From the NCBI RefSeq assembly GCF_024505145.1, contig NZ_JANIAA010000013.1:124001-188000 (forward strand): a stretch of 64,000 nt of DNA, read 5' to 3'. Position 1 is the stretch's first letter. The number at the start of each line of letters is the position of its first letter. The notes under the pieces were generated by a model. The model saw only the letters and a list, made by a program, of their open reading frames with translations, was not told where the DNA came from and did no database searches. The translations under genes were made by a program, and so were the position numbers. Shown here piece by piece: positions 34,853-43,797 of this stretch. Source of the stretch: Streptomyces rugosispiralis (GTDB taxonomy: Bacteria; Actinomycetota; Actinomycetes; Streptomycetales; Streptomycetaceae).

Positions 34853-35896
34853 ATGAACGACGCCACCGCCGCGATCCTGCGCGGCCCGAAGGACCTGGCG
34901 CTCGAGCGGCGCCCAATTCCCCAACCCGCCCCCGGCGAGGTCCTCGTGGAGATCGGCGCGGTCGGGCTGTGCGGCTCCGACCTGCACTACTACGCCCACG
35001 GCGAGAACGGCCCCAATGTGCTCCGCTCCCCCACCGCGCTCGGCCACGAGGCGGCCGGAACGGTCGTGGCGGGCGACGGCCCGCTGCCCGTGGGCACCCG
35101 GGTCGCGATCGAGCCCGCCATCCCCTGCGGACGCTGCCGCGCCTGCCGCGCGGGCCGCTACAACCAGTGCCCGCACGGCCGCTGCTTCGGCTCCCCGCCC
35201 ACCCATGGCGCCCTGGCCGGACAGCTGGCCGTGCCCGGGGAGTTCGCCCACCCCCTCCCCGACGACTTCCCCCTCACCTCCGGGGCGCTCGTCGAGCCCC
35301 TCGCGGTGGCCCTGCACGCGGTGCGCCGCGGCGGCGTCGCGGCCGGGGACCGGGTGCTGGTCACCGGCGCCGGGCCGATCGGCCTGCTGGTCCTCCAGGC
35401 CGCCCGCGCGGTGGGCGCGGGCGAGACCGTGGTGACCGACATCAACCCCGGCCGGCTCGCCCACGCCCGCCGCCTGGGCGCCGACCGGACCCTGGACACC
35501 TCCCGCGAACCCCTCCCCCAGGAACCGCTGTTCGACATCGCACTCGACTGCTCCGGCATCGAGGCCGCCCTGACCGCTGCCGCCCACGCGCTACGCCCCG
35601 GCGGCACCCTGGTCGCCGTCGGCAACCCGCCCCGGCCCCGGACCACGCTCCCGCTGGCCTGGATGCAGCGCCAGGAACTCAGCCTGGTCACCGCCTTCCG
35701 GTACGCCGGGGAGTTCCCCGCGGCGGTGTCCCTGGCCGCCACCGGCCGGGTCGACCTGGAGTCGCTGATCACCGCGCGCTTCCCGCTGGAACGTTCGGCG
35801 GACGCGCTCGAGACGGCGCTCACCGACCCCGCCCAGCTGAAGGTCGTCATCGAACCCACCGAACCCATCGAACCCATGGAGGCCATCGGGCCCTGA
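34853..35896 (+). CDS. Zn-dependent alcohol dehydrogenase (L-idonate/L-gulonate 5-dehydrogenase-like), 347 aa
   Basis: This is a medium-chain zinc dehydrogenase: catalytic zinc ligands in AVGLCGSDLHYYAHG and LGHEAAG, structural zinc Cys in CGRCRACRAGRYNQC, and the NAD(P)-binding GAGPIGLL motif. The nearest named types are sorbitol/L-idonate/L-gulonate 5-dehydrogenases (RspB/IdnD). It would oxidise L-gulonate or L-idonate to D-fructuronate or 5-ketogluconate, feeding the UxuB-like and ManD steps. CAGGAGAA lies 7 nt upstream of the ATG. The C-terminus carries a tandem EPTEPIEPME tail. This is the last gene of the operon. Confidence 0.85.
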   Translation: MNDATAAILRGPKDLALERRPIPQPAPGEVLVEIGAVGLCGSDLHYYAHGENGPNVLRSPTALGHEAAGTVVAGDGPLPVGTRVAIEPAIPCGRCRACRAGRYNQCPHGRCFGSPPTHGALAGQLAVPGEFAHPLPDDFPLTSGALVEPLAVALHAVRRGGVAAGDRVLVTGAGPIGLLVLQAARAVGAGETVVTDINPGRLAHARRLGADRTLDTSREPLPQEPLFDIALDCSGIEAALTAAAHALRPGGTLVAVGNPPRPRTTLPLAWMQRQELSLVTAFRYAGEFPAAVSLAATGRVDLESLITARFPLERSADALETALTDPAQLKVVIEPTEPIEPMEAIGP

Positions 35897-35949
35897 GCGG
35901 GCGTGGCCTGGGCGGCACCCCGGCCGTCCCAGCCGTCACAATGGGGATC

Positions 35950-36372
35950 ATGTCCCGACGTACCCGACGCCCGCGGCCGACCGGCACCACCCCGGCCACC
36001 TGCCCCTGCGGACTGCCCGCGGCCTACGCCGACTGCTGCGGCCGGCTGCACCGCGGCCAGGCCACGGCGACCACCGCCGAGCAGCTGATGCGCTCGCGCT
36101 ACAGCGCCTTCGCCGTCGGGGACGAGGCGTATCTGCTGCGCACCTGGCACCCCACCACCCGGCCGCCCGGCGCGGACCTCGACCCGGCGCCGCGCTGGGT
36201 GCGCCTGGAGATCCTGGGCACCACCGAGGGCAGCGCGTTCCACACCACCGGCACCGTCGAGTTCCGCGCCCACTACACCCAGGGCGGGCGCGCGGGCTCG
36301 CTCCACGAGAACAGCCGCTTCGTACGCCACGAGGGCGCCTGGGTCTATCTCGACGGTGTGACCGGAGACTGA
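35950..36372 (+). CDS. YchJ-family SEC-C protein, 140 aa
   Basis: The N-terminal SEC-C metal-binding motif reads CPCGLPAAYADCCGRLH, followed by the YchJ/NTF2-like domain (AEQLMRSRYSAFAVGDEAYL, TWHPTTRP, and GSLHENSRFVRHEGAWVY). The family is widespread; the function is unknown, possibly zinc-dependent. I chose ATG 35950, which has GGGGATC just upstream; ATG 35941 is three codons longer and also possible. It is not clearly part of the sugar operon (53 bp after it). Confidence 0.85.
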   Translation: MSRRTRRPRPTGTTPATCPCGLPAAYADCCGRLHRGQATATTAEQLMRSRYSAFAVGDEAYLLRTWHPTTRPPGADLDPAPRWVRLEILGTTEGSAFHTTGTVEFRAHYTQGGRAGSLHENSRFVRHEGAWVYLDGVTGD

Positions 36373-36525
36373 CCCCACCCCGCGTCAGCGATCACGGTCC
36401 GCACCGACTTGGTCATTTGTTTCCCGTGTCGTCGCCGACGCCTTCTGGTGCCCGGTCAACTCCGGGGCGATGCTGGGGCGCTGTGCGTGTGAACCACGCG
36501 TGTCCCCTGGCCCCATGGAGTTGCC

Positions 36526-39500
36526 GTGCCTCCTGTCGCGTGTCCCAGACCACTGGCGGCCCTGGCCGCGGTGTCCGCCCTCGTGCTGGGCGCCGCCGGC
36601 CAGGCCACCGCCGACAACACCCCCGCCCCGGCGCCCGAACCCGTCCCCAGGTCCTCCTCGGAGATGCTGCGCCCGGTCGCTCCCCCGGCCGCCAGCGGTG
36701 CGACCGGCACCCGGTCCGTGGCCGACGGCGACGGGGTGCAGACCGCCCGCTCCTCCCGGCCGGTCGCCCCGGGGGTGCGGCTGACCTCGTACGACCGGCT
36801 GGAGTCGGACAAATGGCTGCGGGTCGACTCGCTGTCGGTGGACCTGACCGGCGGCACCAAGGTCGACTATCTCCACCCCGACAAGGTCGCCGAGCGCCGG
36901 ACCGTCTCCCAACTGGCCGCCGACCACGACCCCGGGCCGGGGCGCCGCACGGTCGCGGCCATCAACGGTGACTTCTTCGACATCAACCAGACCGGCGCCC
37001 CCGAGGGCAACGGCATCGGCGACAGCCGCCTCGTCAACTCCGCCTCCGCCGCCGGGCCCGCCCGAGCCGTCGGCATCGGCCCGGCCGACGCCGGCCGCGT
37101 CCTCCAGCTCTACTTCGACGGCACCCTGACCCTCCCCGACGGCCCCCACCCGCTCGCGGCGCTCAACGCCGCCAACGTCCCGGCCACCGGCATCGGGGCG
37201 TACACCGCCCAGTGGGGCGAGGCGGACCGTGCCCAGACCGTGGACGGCGCACGGCGCACCGCCGAGGTCACGGTCGTGGACGGCAAGGTCACCCAGGCGG
37301 CGGGCGCGCCCGGCAAGGGCCCGATCCCGGCCTACGCGACCGTGCTGATCGGCCGGGACGCCGGGGCCGACACGCTGTCCGAACTGGCCGTCGGCGACCC
37401 GGTGTCGATGGAGTACCGGCCCCGCACCGACGGCGGCGACCTGCCGCGCACCGCCCTCGGCGGCCGCGAGCTGCTGGTCGTGGACGGCACGGCGGTCGGC
37501 CACGAGGGCGAGGGCAACAACGCCACCGCGCCGCGCACCGCGGTCGGCTTCTCCCGCGACGGCCACACCATGCAGATCCTCACCGTGGACGGGCGGCAGG
37601 CCGACAGCGGCGGCGTCACCCTCACCGAGCTGGGCCTGATGATGAAGGACGCGGGCGCCTACAGCGCGCTCAACCTCGACGGCGGCGGCTCCTCCACACT
37701 CGTCGCCCGCGAGCCCGGCAGCGACACCACCCGGGTGGAGAACAGCCCGTCCGACGGGGCCGAGCGCACCGTCCCCAACGGCCTGGCCCTCACCGCCCCC
37801 GACGGCAGCGGCCGGCTCAAGGGCTTCTGGGTGGACACCGCGATGGACCGCGCGTCCGCACCCACCGCCGATCCGGTCCGGGGCGGCCACCCCGAGCGGG
37901 TCTTCCCCGGGCTCACCCGCCGCCTCACCGCCGCCGGTTACGACGAGACGTACGGCCCCGCCGAGGGCGCGCCGCAGTGGCGAACGGACGATTCCCACAT
38001 CGGCCGGATCGACGCCGACGGCACCTTCACCGCCCGCCACGGCGGCGACACCACCGTCACCGCCCGGCGCGGCGCCGCCCATGGCGACCTCGGCCTCACC
38101 GTCCTGGACCGGCTGGACCGGATCCAGCCCACCAGCCGGCTGGTCGGCCTCGCCGACGCCGGGGCCACGGGCCGGTTCGGCATCGTCGGCCTGGACGCGC
38201 ACGGCACCAGCGCCCCCGTCGAACCGTCCGATGTGCGACTGTCGTACGACCACGCGCTGTTCGACATCGCCCCGGACCCGCGGACCGGCACCTTCACCGT
38301 CAAGGCGCGCCACGACCAGGCCGCGGGACAGGTCAACGTCGCCGTCGGCGGCACCACCACGGTGCTCGCCGTCACCGTCGGCCTGACCGAGCGGCAGGAG
38401 GCGACCTTCGACGACGCCGGGCACTGGACCTTCAGCCAGGCCCGCGCCTCCGGTTCGGCCGAGGCCACGCCCGACGGCCACACCGGCACCGGGCTCGAGC
38501 TGGACTACGACTTCACCCAGTCCACGGCCACCCGCGCCGCCTATGTCACCCCGCCCCAGCAGATCGCGGTGGACGGCCAGCCGCAGTCCTTCGGCCTGTG
38601 GATCAAGGGCGATGGCAAGGGGGCCTGGCCCACTCTGCACCTCAAGGACGCGGCGGGTTCGGACCAGTTGCTGCGCGGACCGTATGTCACCTGGACCGGG
38701 TGGCGACATGTCGACTTCGCCGTACCGGCCGGGGTCGCCTATCCGCTGAAGGTCAACCGCTTCTACCTCGCCGAGACCTCCGCCACCCGCCAGTACACCG
38801 GCAGTGTCGTCATCGACGACCTCACCGCACGGGTGCCGCCCGCCGTCGAACTGCCCACGGAGAGCGTGCGCCCCGATCCGCTCATCTCCACCGCCGCCCG
38901 GACGCGGGGACGCGACTGGCGGTTCGCGGTGATGTCCGACGCGCAGTTCGTGGCCCGCGATCCCAACAGCCCGATCGTCGCCCAGGCCCGCCGCACCCTC
39001 CGCGAGATCAAGGCGGCCAAGCCCGACTTCCTGGTGATCAACGGGGACTTGGTGGACGAGGGCTCCCCCGCCGATCTCTCCTTCGCCCGCACCGTGCTGA
39101 AGGAGGAGCTGGGCGACGAGCTGCCCTGGTACTACGTCCCCGGCAACCACGAGGTGATGGGCGGCTCCATCGACAACTTCACCACCGAATTCGGGCCCGC
39201 CCACCGCACCTTCGACCACCGGGGCACCCGCTTCCTCACCCTGGACACCTCACGTCTGGGACTGCGCGCCGGTGGCTTCGACCAGATCAAGGAGTTGCGC
39301 GCCCAGCTGGACGCGGCCGCGAAGGACCCGGAGATCGGCTCGGTCATGGTGATCGAGCATGTCCCGCCCCGTGACCCCACCCCGCAGCAGGGCAGCCAGC
39401 TCGGCGACCGCAAGGAGGCGGCGCTGCTGGAGGGCTGGCTGGCCGACTTCCGCCGCACCACGGGCAAGGGCGCGGGATTCATCGGCAGCCACGTCGGCAC

Positions 39501-40032
39501 CTTCCACGCCTCCCGGGTGGACGGCGTCCCGTACCTGATCAACGGCAACTCGGGCAAGAACCCCGCCACCCCGCCCGGTCAGGGCGGCTTCACCGGCTGG
39601 TCGATGGTCGGCGTGGACCACGTCTCGGCACGCGATCAGGCGGCCGCCCGCCACGCGCCGTGGAAGGGCGGCCCGGACTGGGTGTCCGTGCAGACCCGCG
39701 CCCATGTGGACGGGCTGACCGTCGCCGCCCCGGCCGAACTGCGCACCGGGCAGGACGCCGACGTCACCGCGACCGTCCTCCAGGGCGAGGGGACCGCCGC
39801 CCGCCGGGTGCCGGTCGGCTTCCCGCTCAGCGCGGACTGGACCGGCTCACCCAACCTCCACATCGGCGATCCGGACGGCGCCGGGCACCGCGATGTGGCG
39901 GCGTACGACCCGGCGACCGGCAGGCTGACCGCGCTGCGCCCGGGAACGGCCACCCTCGCGGTGAGCGTGAACGGCGCCGTCGCACAGGCGCGGTTCACCG
40001 TCACCGCGGCGGCCGCGGCACCCGCGGCCTAG
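36526..40032 (+). CDS. Secreted phosphodiester glycosidase (NAGPA)-metallophosphoesterase fusion, 1168 aa
   Basis: After a signal peptide (about residues 1-29) comes a NAGPA domain (about 75-430) with AINGDFFDI (Asn147) and ALNLDGGGSST (Asp385). It is the fold of N-acetylglucosamine-1-phosphodiester alpha-N-acetylglucosaminidase, which cleaves sugar-phosphodiester caps. A beta-rich middle (about 430-620) and a jelly-roll-like carbohydrate-binding segment (about 625-785) follow. A calcineurin-type metallophosphoesterase domain (about 795-1040) has VMSDAQF (Asp805), INGDLVDEG (Asn839) and PGNHEVM (Asn874). The C-terminus is Big-like. The product is probably extracellular; possible substrates are wall or polymer phosphodiesters (inference). 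GTG 36526 is the start, with GGAG about 6 nt upstream. Confidence 0.85.
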   Translation: MPPVACPRPLAALAAVSALVLGAAGQATADNTPAPAPEPVPRSSSEMLRPVAPPAASGATGTRSVADGDGVQTARSSRPVAPGVRLTSYDRLESDKWLRVDSLSVDLTGGTKVDYLHPDKVAERRTVSQLAADHDPGPGRRTVAAINGDFFDINQTGAPEGNGIGDSRLVNSASAAGPARAVGIGPADAGRVLQLYFDGTLTLPDGPHPLAALNAANVPATGIGAYTAQWGEADRAQTVDGARRTAEVTVVDGKVTQAAGAPGKGPIPAYATVLIGRDAGADTLSELAVGDPVSMEYRPRTDGGDLPRTALGGRELLVVDGTAVGHEGEGNNATAPRTAVGFSRDGHTMQILTVDGRQADSGGVTLTELGLMMKDAGAYSALNLDGGGSSTLVAREPGSDTTRVENSPSDGAERTVPNGLALTAPDGSGRLKGFWVDTAMDRASAPTADPVRGGHPERVFPGLTRRLTAAGYDETYGPAEGAPQWRTDDSHIGRIDADGTFTARHGGDTTVTARRGAAHGDLGLTVLDRLDRIQPTSRLVGLADAGATGRFGIVGLDAHGTSAPVEPSDVRLSYDHALFDIAPDPRTGTFTVKARHDQAAGQVNVAVGGTTTVLAVTVGLTERQEATFDDAGHWTFSQARASGSAEATPDGHTGTGLELDYDFTQSTATRAAYVTPPQQIAVDGQPQSFGLWIKGDGKGAWPTLHLKDAAGSDQLLRGPYVTWTGWRHVDFAVPAGVAYPLKVNRFYLAETSATRQYTGSVVIDDLTARVPPAVELPTESVRPDPLISTAARTRGRDWRFAVMSDAQFVARDPNSPIVAQARRTLREIKAAKPDFLVINGDLVDEGSPADLSFARTVLKEELGDELPWYYVPGNHEVMGGSIDNFTTEFGPAHRTFDHRGTRFLTLDTSRLGLRAGGFDQIKELRAQLDAAAKDPEIGSVMVIEHVPPRDPTPQQGSQLGDRKEAALLEGWLADFRRTTGKGAGFIGSHVGTFHASRVDGVPYLINGNSGKNPATPPGQGGFTGWSMVGVDHVSARDQAAARHAPWKGGPDWVSVQTRAHVDGLTVAAPAELRTGQDADVTATVLQGEGTAARRVPVGFPLSADWTGSPNLHIGDPDGAGHRDVAAYDPATGRLTALRPGTATLAVSVNGAVAQARFTVTAAAAAPAA

Positions 40033-40040
40033 CCGGGCCG

Positions 40041-40075
40041 GTGGGGGCGGGGCGGCCCGAGCGCCCCGCCCCCAC
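40041..40075. terminator. Terminator hairpin, 14-bp stem
   Basis: The arms 40041-40054 and 40062-40075 are perfectly complementary over 14 bp, with a 7-nt loop. It lies between the convergent NAGPA-phosphoesterase gene (ends 40032) and recombinase-like gene (ends 40097). Confidence 0.8.
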
Positions 40076-40096
40076 GGTGCCCGACCGCCCGTGCGC

Positions 40097-40651
40097 TCAG
40101 GCGTCCCAGACGCGGCGCACCTGCTCGAAGCGGGTGGGCAGCGGCGGGCGGCGACCGGCGTACCGGGCGTTCGTACGGTGGACGAACCGGCGCCAGGAGA
40201 GCACCAGACCCTGCCGGGTGATGGGCAGCCCGGCCACCACGGTCACCCCGTTGTCATGGGTGTGGTGCACCGTCAGCAGCAGCGCGTCCGGCACCGAACC
40301 CTCCAGCTCGGCGCAGAGCTCCTGACGCACCCGCAGCCAGCGGCGCAGCACCAGCACGGTGCCGCGGTCCAGGCCGTGGCGGCGCGGGACGCGGTGTTTG
40401 CCGTGCTCGATGGTCACCCACCCGGAGTCCAGGTCCAGCGCCGACAGGGTGCAGCGCAGCAGCCCGCCGTACCGGGCGCCGCTGGCCCGCGCCAGGCCCA
40501 CCACCACGGCGAGCCGTACGGTCTCCGGCTTCGCGCCGTCCTCCATCGCCCGCACCGACAGTTGGCGCCAGATCCACTCCGCCTCCGCCGTCGTGACCAC
40601 CGGCCGCGGATAGCGGTCCTGCGCCGTCTCCTTCGCCGTCCGCGTTGCCAC
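40097..40651 (-). CDS. Tyrosine-recombinase-like protein, truncated catalytic domain, 184 aa
   Basis: The sequence fits the start of a phage-integrase catalytic domain: AMEDGAKPETVRLAVVVGLARASGARYGGLL resembles the first-Arg box of tyrosine recombinases, split here as GLARASGARYGGLL, followed by LSALDLDSGWVTIEHGKHRV. The C-terminal HxxR and Tyr boxes of active recombinases are not visible; the protein ends RFEQVRRVWDA. It is therefore either a degenerate integrase fragment or a helical DNA-binding protein reusing the fold. GTG 40651 has AGGGGG about 5 nt upstream. No phage, attachment site or IS is adjacent. The frame is open upstream to 42730, but that part is a shadow of the divergent genes. 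Confidence 0.6.
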   Translation of the reverse strand: MATRTAKETAQDRYPRPVVTTAEAEWIWRQLSVRAMEDGAKPETVRLAVVVGLARASGARYGGLLRCTLSALDLDSGWVTIEHGKHRVPRRHGLDRGTVLVLRRWLRVRQELCAELEGSVPDALLLTVHHTHDNGVTVVAGLPITRQGLVLSWRRFVHRTNARYAGRRPPLPTRFEQVRRVWDA

Positions 40652-40747
40652 CTGTACCCCCTGGAAGCCTCCCGACCGAGCCGCTTGGCACACTATTTCT
40701 TCCGTGGATGTTCTCGTCAAGGGACGCGCGGCGGTACGGTCGTCCGT

Positions 40748-41251
40748 GTGCGCCTTCTGCTGATGTCCGACACCCATCTGCCCCGGCGCGCCAAGGCGCT
40801 CCCCGGGGAGCTGCTGGAGCGGCTGCCGGACGCCGATGTGGTGATCCACGCGGGCGACTGGGTCGACCTCGCCACCCTCGATCTGCTCGAGGAGCGCTCG
40901 CGGCGCCTGATCGGGGTGTACGGCAACAACGACGGCCCCGAGCTGCGGGCGCGGCTGCCCGAGGTGGCCCAGGCGGAGCTGGCGGGAGTGCGGCTGGGCG
41001 TGGTGCACGAAACCGGCCAGTCGAAGGGGCGGGAGCGGCGCTGCGCCGAGCGGTTCCCCGACCTCGATGTGCTGGTGTTCGGCCACAGCCACATCCCGTG
41101 GGACTCCACGGCCGAGGGGCGGCTGCGGCTGCTCAACCCCGGCTCCCCCACCGACCGGCGCCAACAGCCGTACTGTACGTATCTGACGGCCACGATCGAG
41201 GCGGGGCAACTGACCGCCGTGGAGCTGCACCGGCTGCCGCCCCGCCGCTGA
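40748..41251 (+). CDS. Metallophosphoesterase (YfcE-like), 167 aa
   Basis: A compact calcineurin-like phosphoesterase is marked by LMSDTHLPRRA (metal-binding Asp and His), VVIHAGDWVDL, GVYGNNDG, and FGHSHIPWD plus LLNPGSPTDRR. These match the YfcE/MJ0936 family of small phosphodiesterases/phosphatases. GTG 40748 is the start; no strong ribosome binding site is visible. It is divergent from the recombinase-like gene. The natural substrate is unknown. Confidence 0.85.
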   Translation: MRLLLMSDTHLPRRAKALPGELLERLPDADVVIHAGDWVDLATLDLLEERSRRLIGVYGNNDGPELRARLPEVAQAELAGVRLGVVHETGQSKGRERRCAERFPDLDVLVFGHSHIPWDSTAEGRLRLLNPGSPTDRRQQPYCTYLTATIEAGQLTAVELHRLPPRR

Positions 41252-41408
41252 CCGATCGCCGCTTCCCGGGCGTATCACCGTTCCCTGGGCGCATCGCCGT
41301 TTCCCGGGTGTCATGACCGCGCCTGCGCCCGTTTCCTTCCGAACTCGCTCGTCCCACTCTTCAGCCCCGCTATCCGACCTGTCCTTTTGGGGTGCCGAGG
41401 AGTGAGTG

Positions 41409-42800
41409 ATGACGACGGCAAGTGGTGGATCCGCATGGTGCTGGGCGCTGGCGGCGGTGGCCGCGACCGTGTTCTGCGTGCAACTGGACGCCTTCGCGCT
41501 GAACCTGGCCCTGCCCGGGATCGGGCGCGATCTGGGGGCGGCGGGAGGTGGCCTCCGATGGGTGGTGAGCGGGTATCTGCTCGCGGCCGGCTCGCTGATG
41601 GCGGGCGCGGGCCGGCTCGGCGATCTGTACGGCCGCCGCCGGTTGCTGACGGCGGGCCTGGCGGTGTTCGGCGGTGCGTCGCTGGTGTGTGCGCTGGCCC
41701 CGTCGCTGCCGGTGCTGGTGGCCGCGCGGGTGGCGCAGGGCGCGGGCGGCGCGGTGGCCATGCCGGTCGGGCTCGCCCTGCTGACCAACGCCTGCCCGCC
41801 CGGCTCGCGGGCGCGGGTGATGGGGCGGGCGCTGGGCATCGGGGGCGTGGCCACCGTATGCGGGCCGTACGTGGGCGGGGCGCTCACCGAGGCGGTGTCC
41901 TGGCGGGCGGTGTTCTGGCTGAACGTACCGGTCGCGCTGGTCGCCGTGGTGTGCGCGGCACGGGCCGGGGAGTCGCGGGACACCACCGCGCCGCCGTCCG
42001 TGGATGTGGCGGGGCTGGTCACGGCCACGGGCGCGCTCGCGGCGCTCGCGGTCCTGATCGACCGGGGGCCGCTGTGGGGCTGGTGCTCGGGCCGCTCGGT
42101 GGCGGCCCTGGGGCTGGCCGTCGTGCTCGGGGTGGTCTTCGCAGGGCATGAGCGCGCGGTGGCGAATCCGCTGGTGGATCCCGCCCTGTTCGGCAACCGG
42201 CCGTTTGTGGCTCTCACGGTGGCCGGGGCGGCGGCCAATGCCGCGACCGTGATCGTGCTGTTCGTCGTACCTCTGGCGCTCCAGGGGCCGTGGGGGCTTT
42301 CGGCGACGGGCGCGGGGGCGGCCTTCCTGGCCCCGGCGGCGGCGATGGCGCCGGCCGGGCCGGTGGCGGGGCGGATCCGCACGGTGGTCGCGGTGCGGGT
42401 GATGGCCGGGGCGCTGGGGCTGGGGGCGGCGTCGCTCGGCGCCGCCGCCGTGGCGACGGCCCTGCCGGTCTTCCTCCTGGCGATCACGGGGTGCGGGGCC
42501 GCGCTCGGGGTCGCGGGCGCCCTGACGCTCATCGCCACACAGGCCGTGGTGCGGCCCGAGCGCGCGGGGGAGGCGTCGGGGGTGACCAAGACGGTCATCA
42601 CCACCGCGGCGGGGCTGGGGGTGACCCTGTCCGGACCCGCCGCCGAGGCGGAAAGCGGCACTGCGGTCGAGGCGGGCCTGATGACGGCCGGGGGCTGCTG
42701 TCTGGCCGGGGCCACGCTCCTGGTCAGCACGCTGCTGACACGGATACGGCCCGGCTGTGGCCCACGAGCCCGGCGTCGACATGCTTTTCCACGGAAATGA
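41409..42800 (+). CDS. MFS drug-type transporter (DHA2-like), 463 aa
   Basis: This is a membrane protein with 12-14 hydrophobic segments. It has the DHA signature LGDLYGRRRLLTAGL (loop 2-3), the helix 5 GGALTEAVSWRAVFWLN motif and FVALTVAGAAANAATVI in the second half; these are typical of proton-driven multidrug exporters of the DHA2 (QacA/EmrB-like) group. ATG 41409 has GAGGAG 8 nt upstream. Substrate unknown; no TetR neighbour. It lies convergent with the SLAC1-type gene. Confidence 0.85.
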   Translation: MTTASGGSAWCWALAAVAATVFCVQLDAFALNLALPGIGRDLGAAGGGLRWVVSGYLLAAGSLMAGAGRLGDLYGRRRLLTAGLAVFGGASLVCALAPSLPVLVAARVAQGAGGAVAMPVGLALLTNACPPGSRARVMGRALGIGGVATVCGPYVGGALTEAVSWRAVFWLNVPVALVAVVCAARAGESRDTTAPPSVDVAGLVTATGALAALAVLIDRGPLWGWCSGRSVAALGLAVVLGVVFAGHERAVANPLVDPALFGNRPFVALTVAGAAANAATVIVLFVVPLALQGPWGLSATGAGAAFLAPAAAMAPAGPVAGRIRTVVAVRVMAGALGLGAASLGAAAVATALPVFLLAITGCGAALGVAGALTLIATQAVVRPERAGEASGVTKTVITTAAGLGVTLSGPAAEAESGTAVEAGLMTAGGCCLAGATLLVSTLLTRIRPGCGPRARRRHAFPRK

Positions 42801-42819
42801 CTGACTCAGCCCTGCTCGT

Positions 42820-43797
42820 CTACGGGCTGTGGGCGCCGGAGGTGGGCGACGAGGGCGGAAACAGTTCGCCACGGGCCAGGGCCAGGACGGTCCGGGCCGC
42901 GATGCCACCGATGAGGATGGTGATGGCCGCGAGGACGAGGTAGGTGTAGACGAGGTGGCCCGCCGGTTTGCCGTCATCGATCCAGTGCAGCGTGGTGGTG
43001 GCGACCACGGCCCAGGAGAAGGTGAAGGCCCACGTGGCGACCGTGAACCGCAGGCGCGCGTAGAGAGGGACCAGCCGGAGCTGGACGATGACCGTCAGCA
43101 AGAGGTATCCGGCCAGCGCGGCCGCGATGAAGTCCACCCGGCCCTTGTCGAGTGCGAAGTAGGCGACGCTGGCGATGGCGGCGGGGGCCACCTCGATCGT
43201 CATCGTCGGCAGGAGCGGCGCGGGCAGTCGAGGGCGGTGGAAGAGCCTTCCCGTGATCATCGAACCGAGGATGAACCAGCAGATCACGCCCAACCCGAAC
43301 ATGACCTCGGCCAGCCGGGTCTGTCCCACCCTCGCGGCGCTGGCGCAGGAGACGAGGCCACCGGCCACCGTGGGCAGGTAGTAACCGGGGTGCATCCGGT
43401 CCAGTTCCATATCCCTGCAGACCCACTGTCCGGTGAGCCATCCGCCGAACAGCACGGTCAGCACGAGAAAGACGTCCACCAGGACCTTTCCCGCCATCGG
43501 GCTGTACGGCGCCAGTCCCTGGGCCGCCAACAGCATCGGGGTGATCAGCGCCAGGGAGGTGAACGGACTCGCCACGGGGTCTTCCAGATCGGCGCGGAGT
43601 CTCCCCCTGCCGCCGCACACGTAGCGCAGATACCATCCCACCGACACCAGCCACACGACAGAGGCCAGTCCGATCAGGGCTCTTCCGACGATCACCGGCA
43701 CATGCCCGGCCTGACCAGCGGCCACCCAGGTACCGCCGAGACCGGCCAGGCCGAAGGCCATGCTGAAAACGTTGGGCGGGACGCGCCGTACGGCCAT
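42820..43797 (-). CDS. SLAC1/TehA (TDT) family membrane protein, 325 aa
   Basis: This protein with about ten hydrophobic helices matches the voltage-dependent anion channel/tellurite-resistance dicarboxylate transporter family: VPPNVFSMAFGLAGLGGTW at the start of helix 1, VLTVLFGGWLTGQW, and a final WAFTFSWAVVATTTLHW. SLAC1/TehA proteins move small anions or export dicarboxylates/sulfite. ATG 43797 has GAAGGGAG 7 nt upstream; the open frame upstream to 44631 is spurious. It converges with the DHA2-type gene, leaving a 19-bp gap. Confidence 0.82.
   Translation of the reverse strand: MAVRRVPPNVFSMAFGLAGLGGTWVAAGQAGHVPVIVGRALIGLASVVWLVSVGWYLRYVCGGRGRLRADLEDPVASPFTSLALITPMLLAAQGLAPYSPMAGKVLVDVFLVLTVLFGGWLTGQWVCRDMELDRMHPGYYLPTVAGGLVSCASAARVGQTRLAEVMFGLGVICWFILGSMITGRLFHRPRLPAPLLPTMTIEVAPAAIASVAYFALDKGRVDFIAAALAGYLLLTVIVQLRLVPLYARLRFTVATWAFTFSWAVVATTTLHWIDDGKPAGHLVYTYLVLAAITILIGGIAARTVLALARGELFPPSSPTSGAHSP

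Noticed and set aside
32472..34916. 814-codon minus-strand open frame
   Set aside because: Antisense shadow of the UxuB-like and MFS genes; no family pattern.
36385..39219. 944-codon minus-strand open frame
   Set aside because: Antisense to the NAGPA-phosphoesterase fusion; composition is that of a shadow frame.
40652..42730. Upstream extension of the recombinase-like frame
   Set aside because: The extension covers divergent genes in antisense; GTG 40651 with AGGGGG is the supported start.
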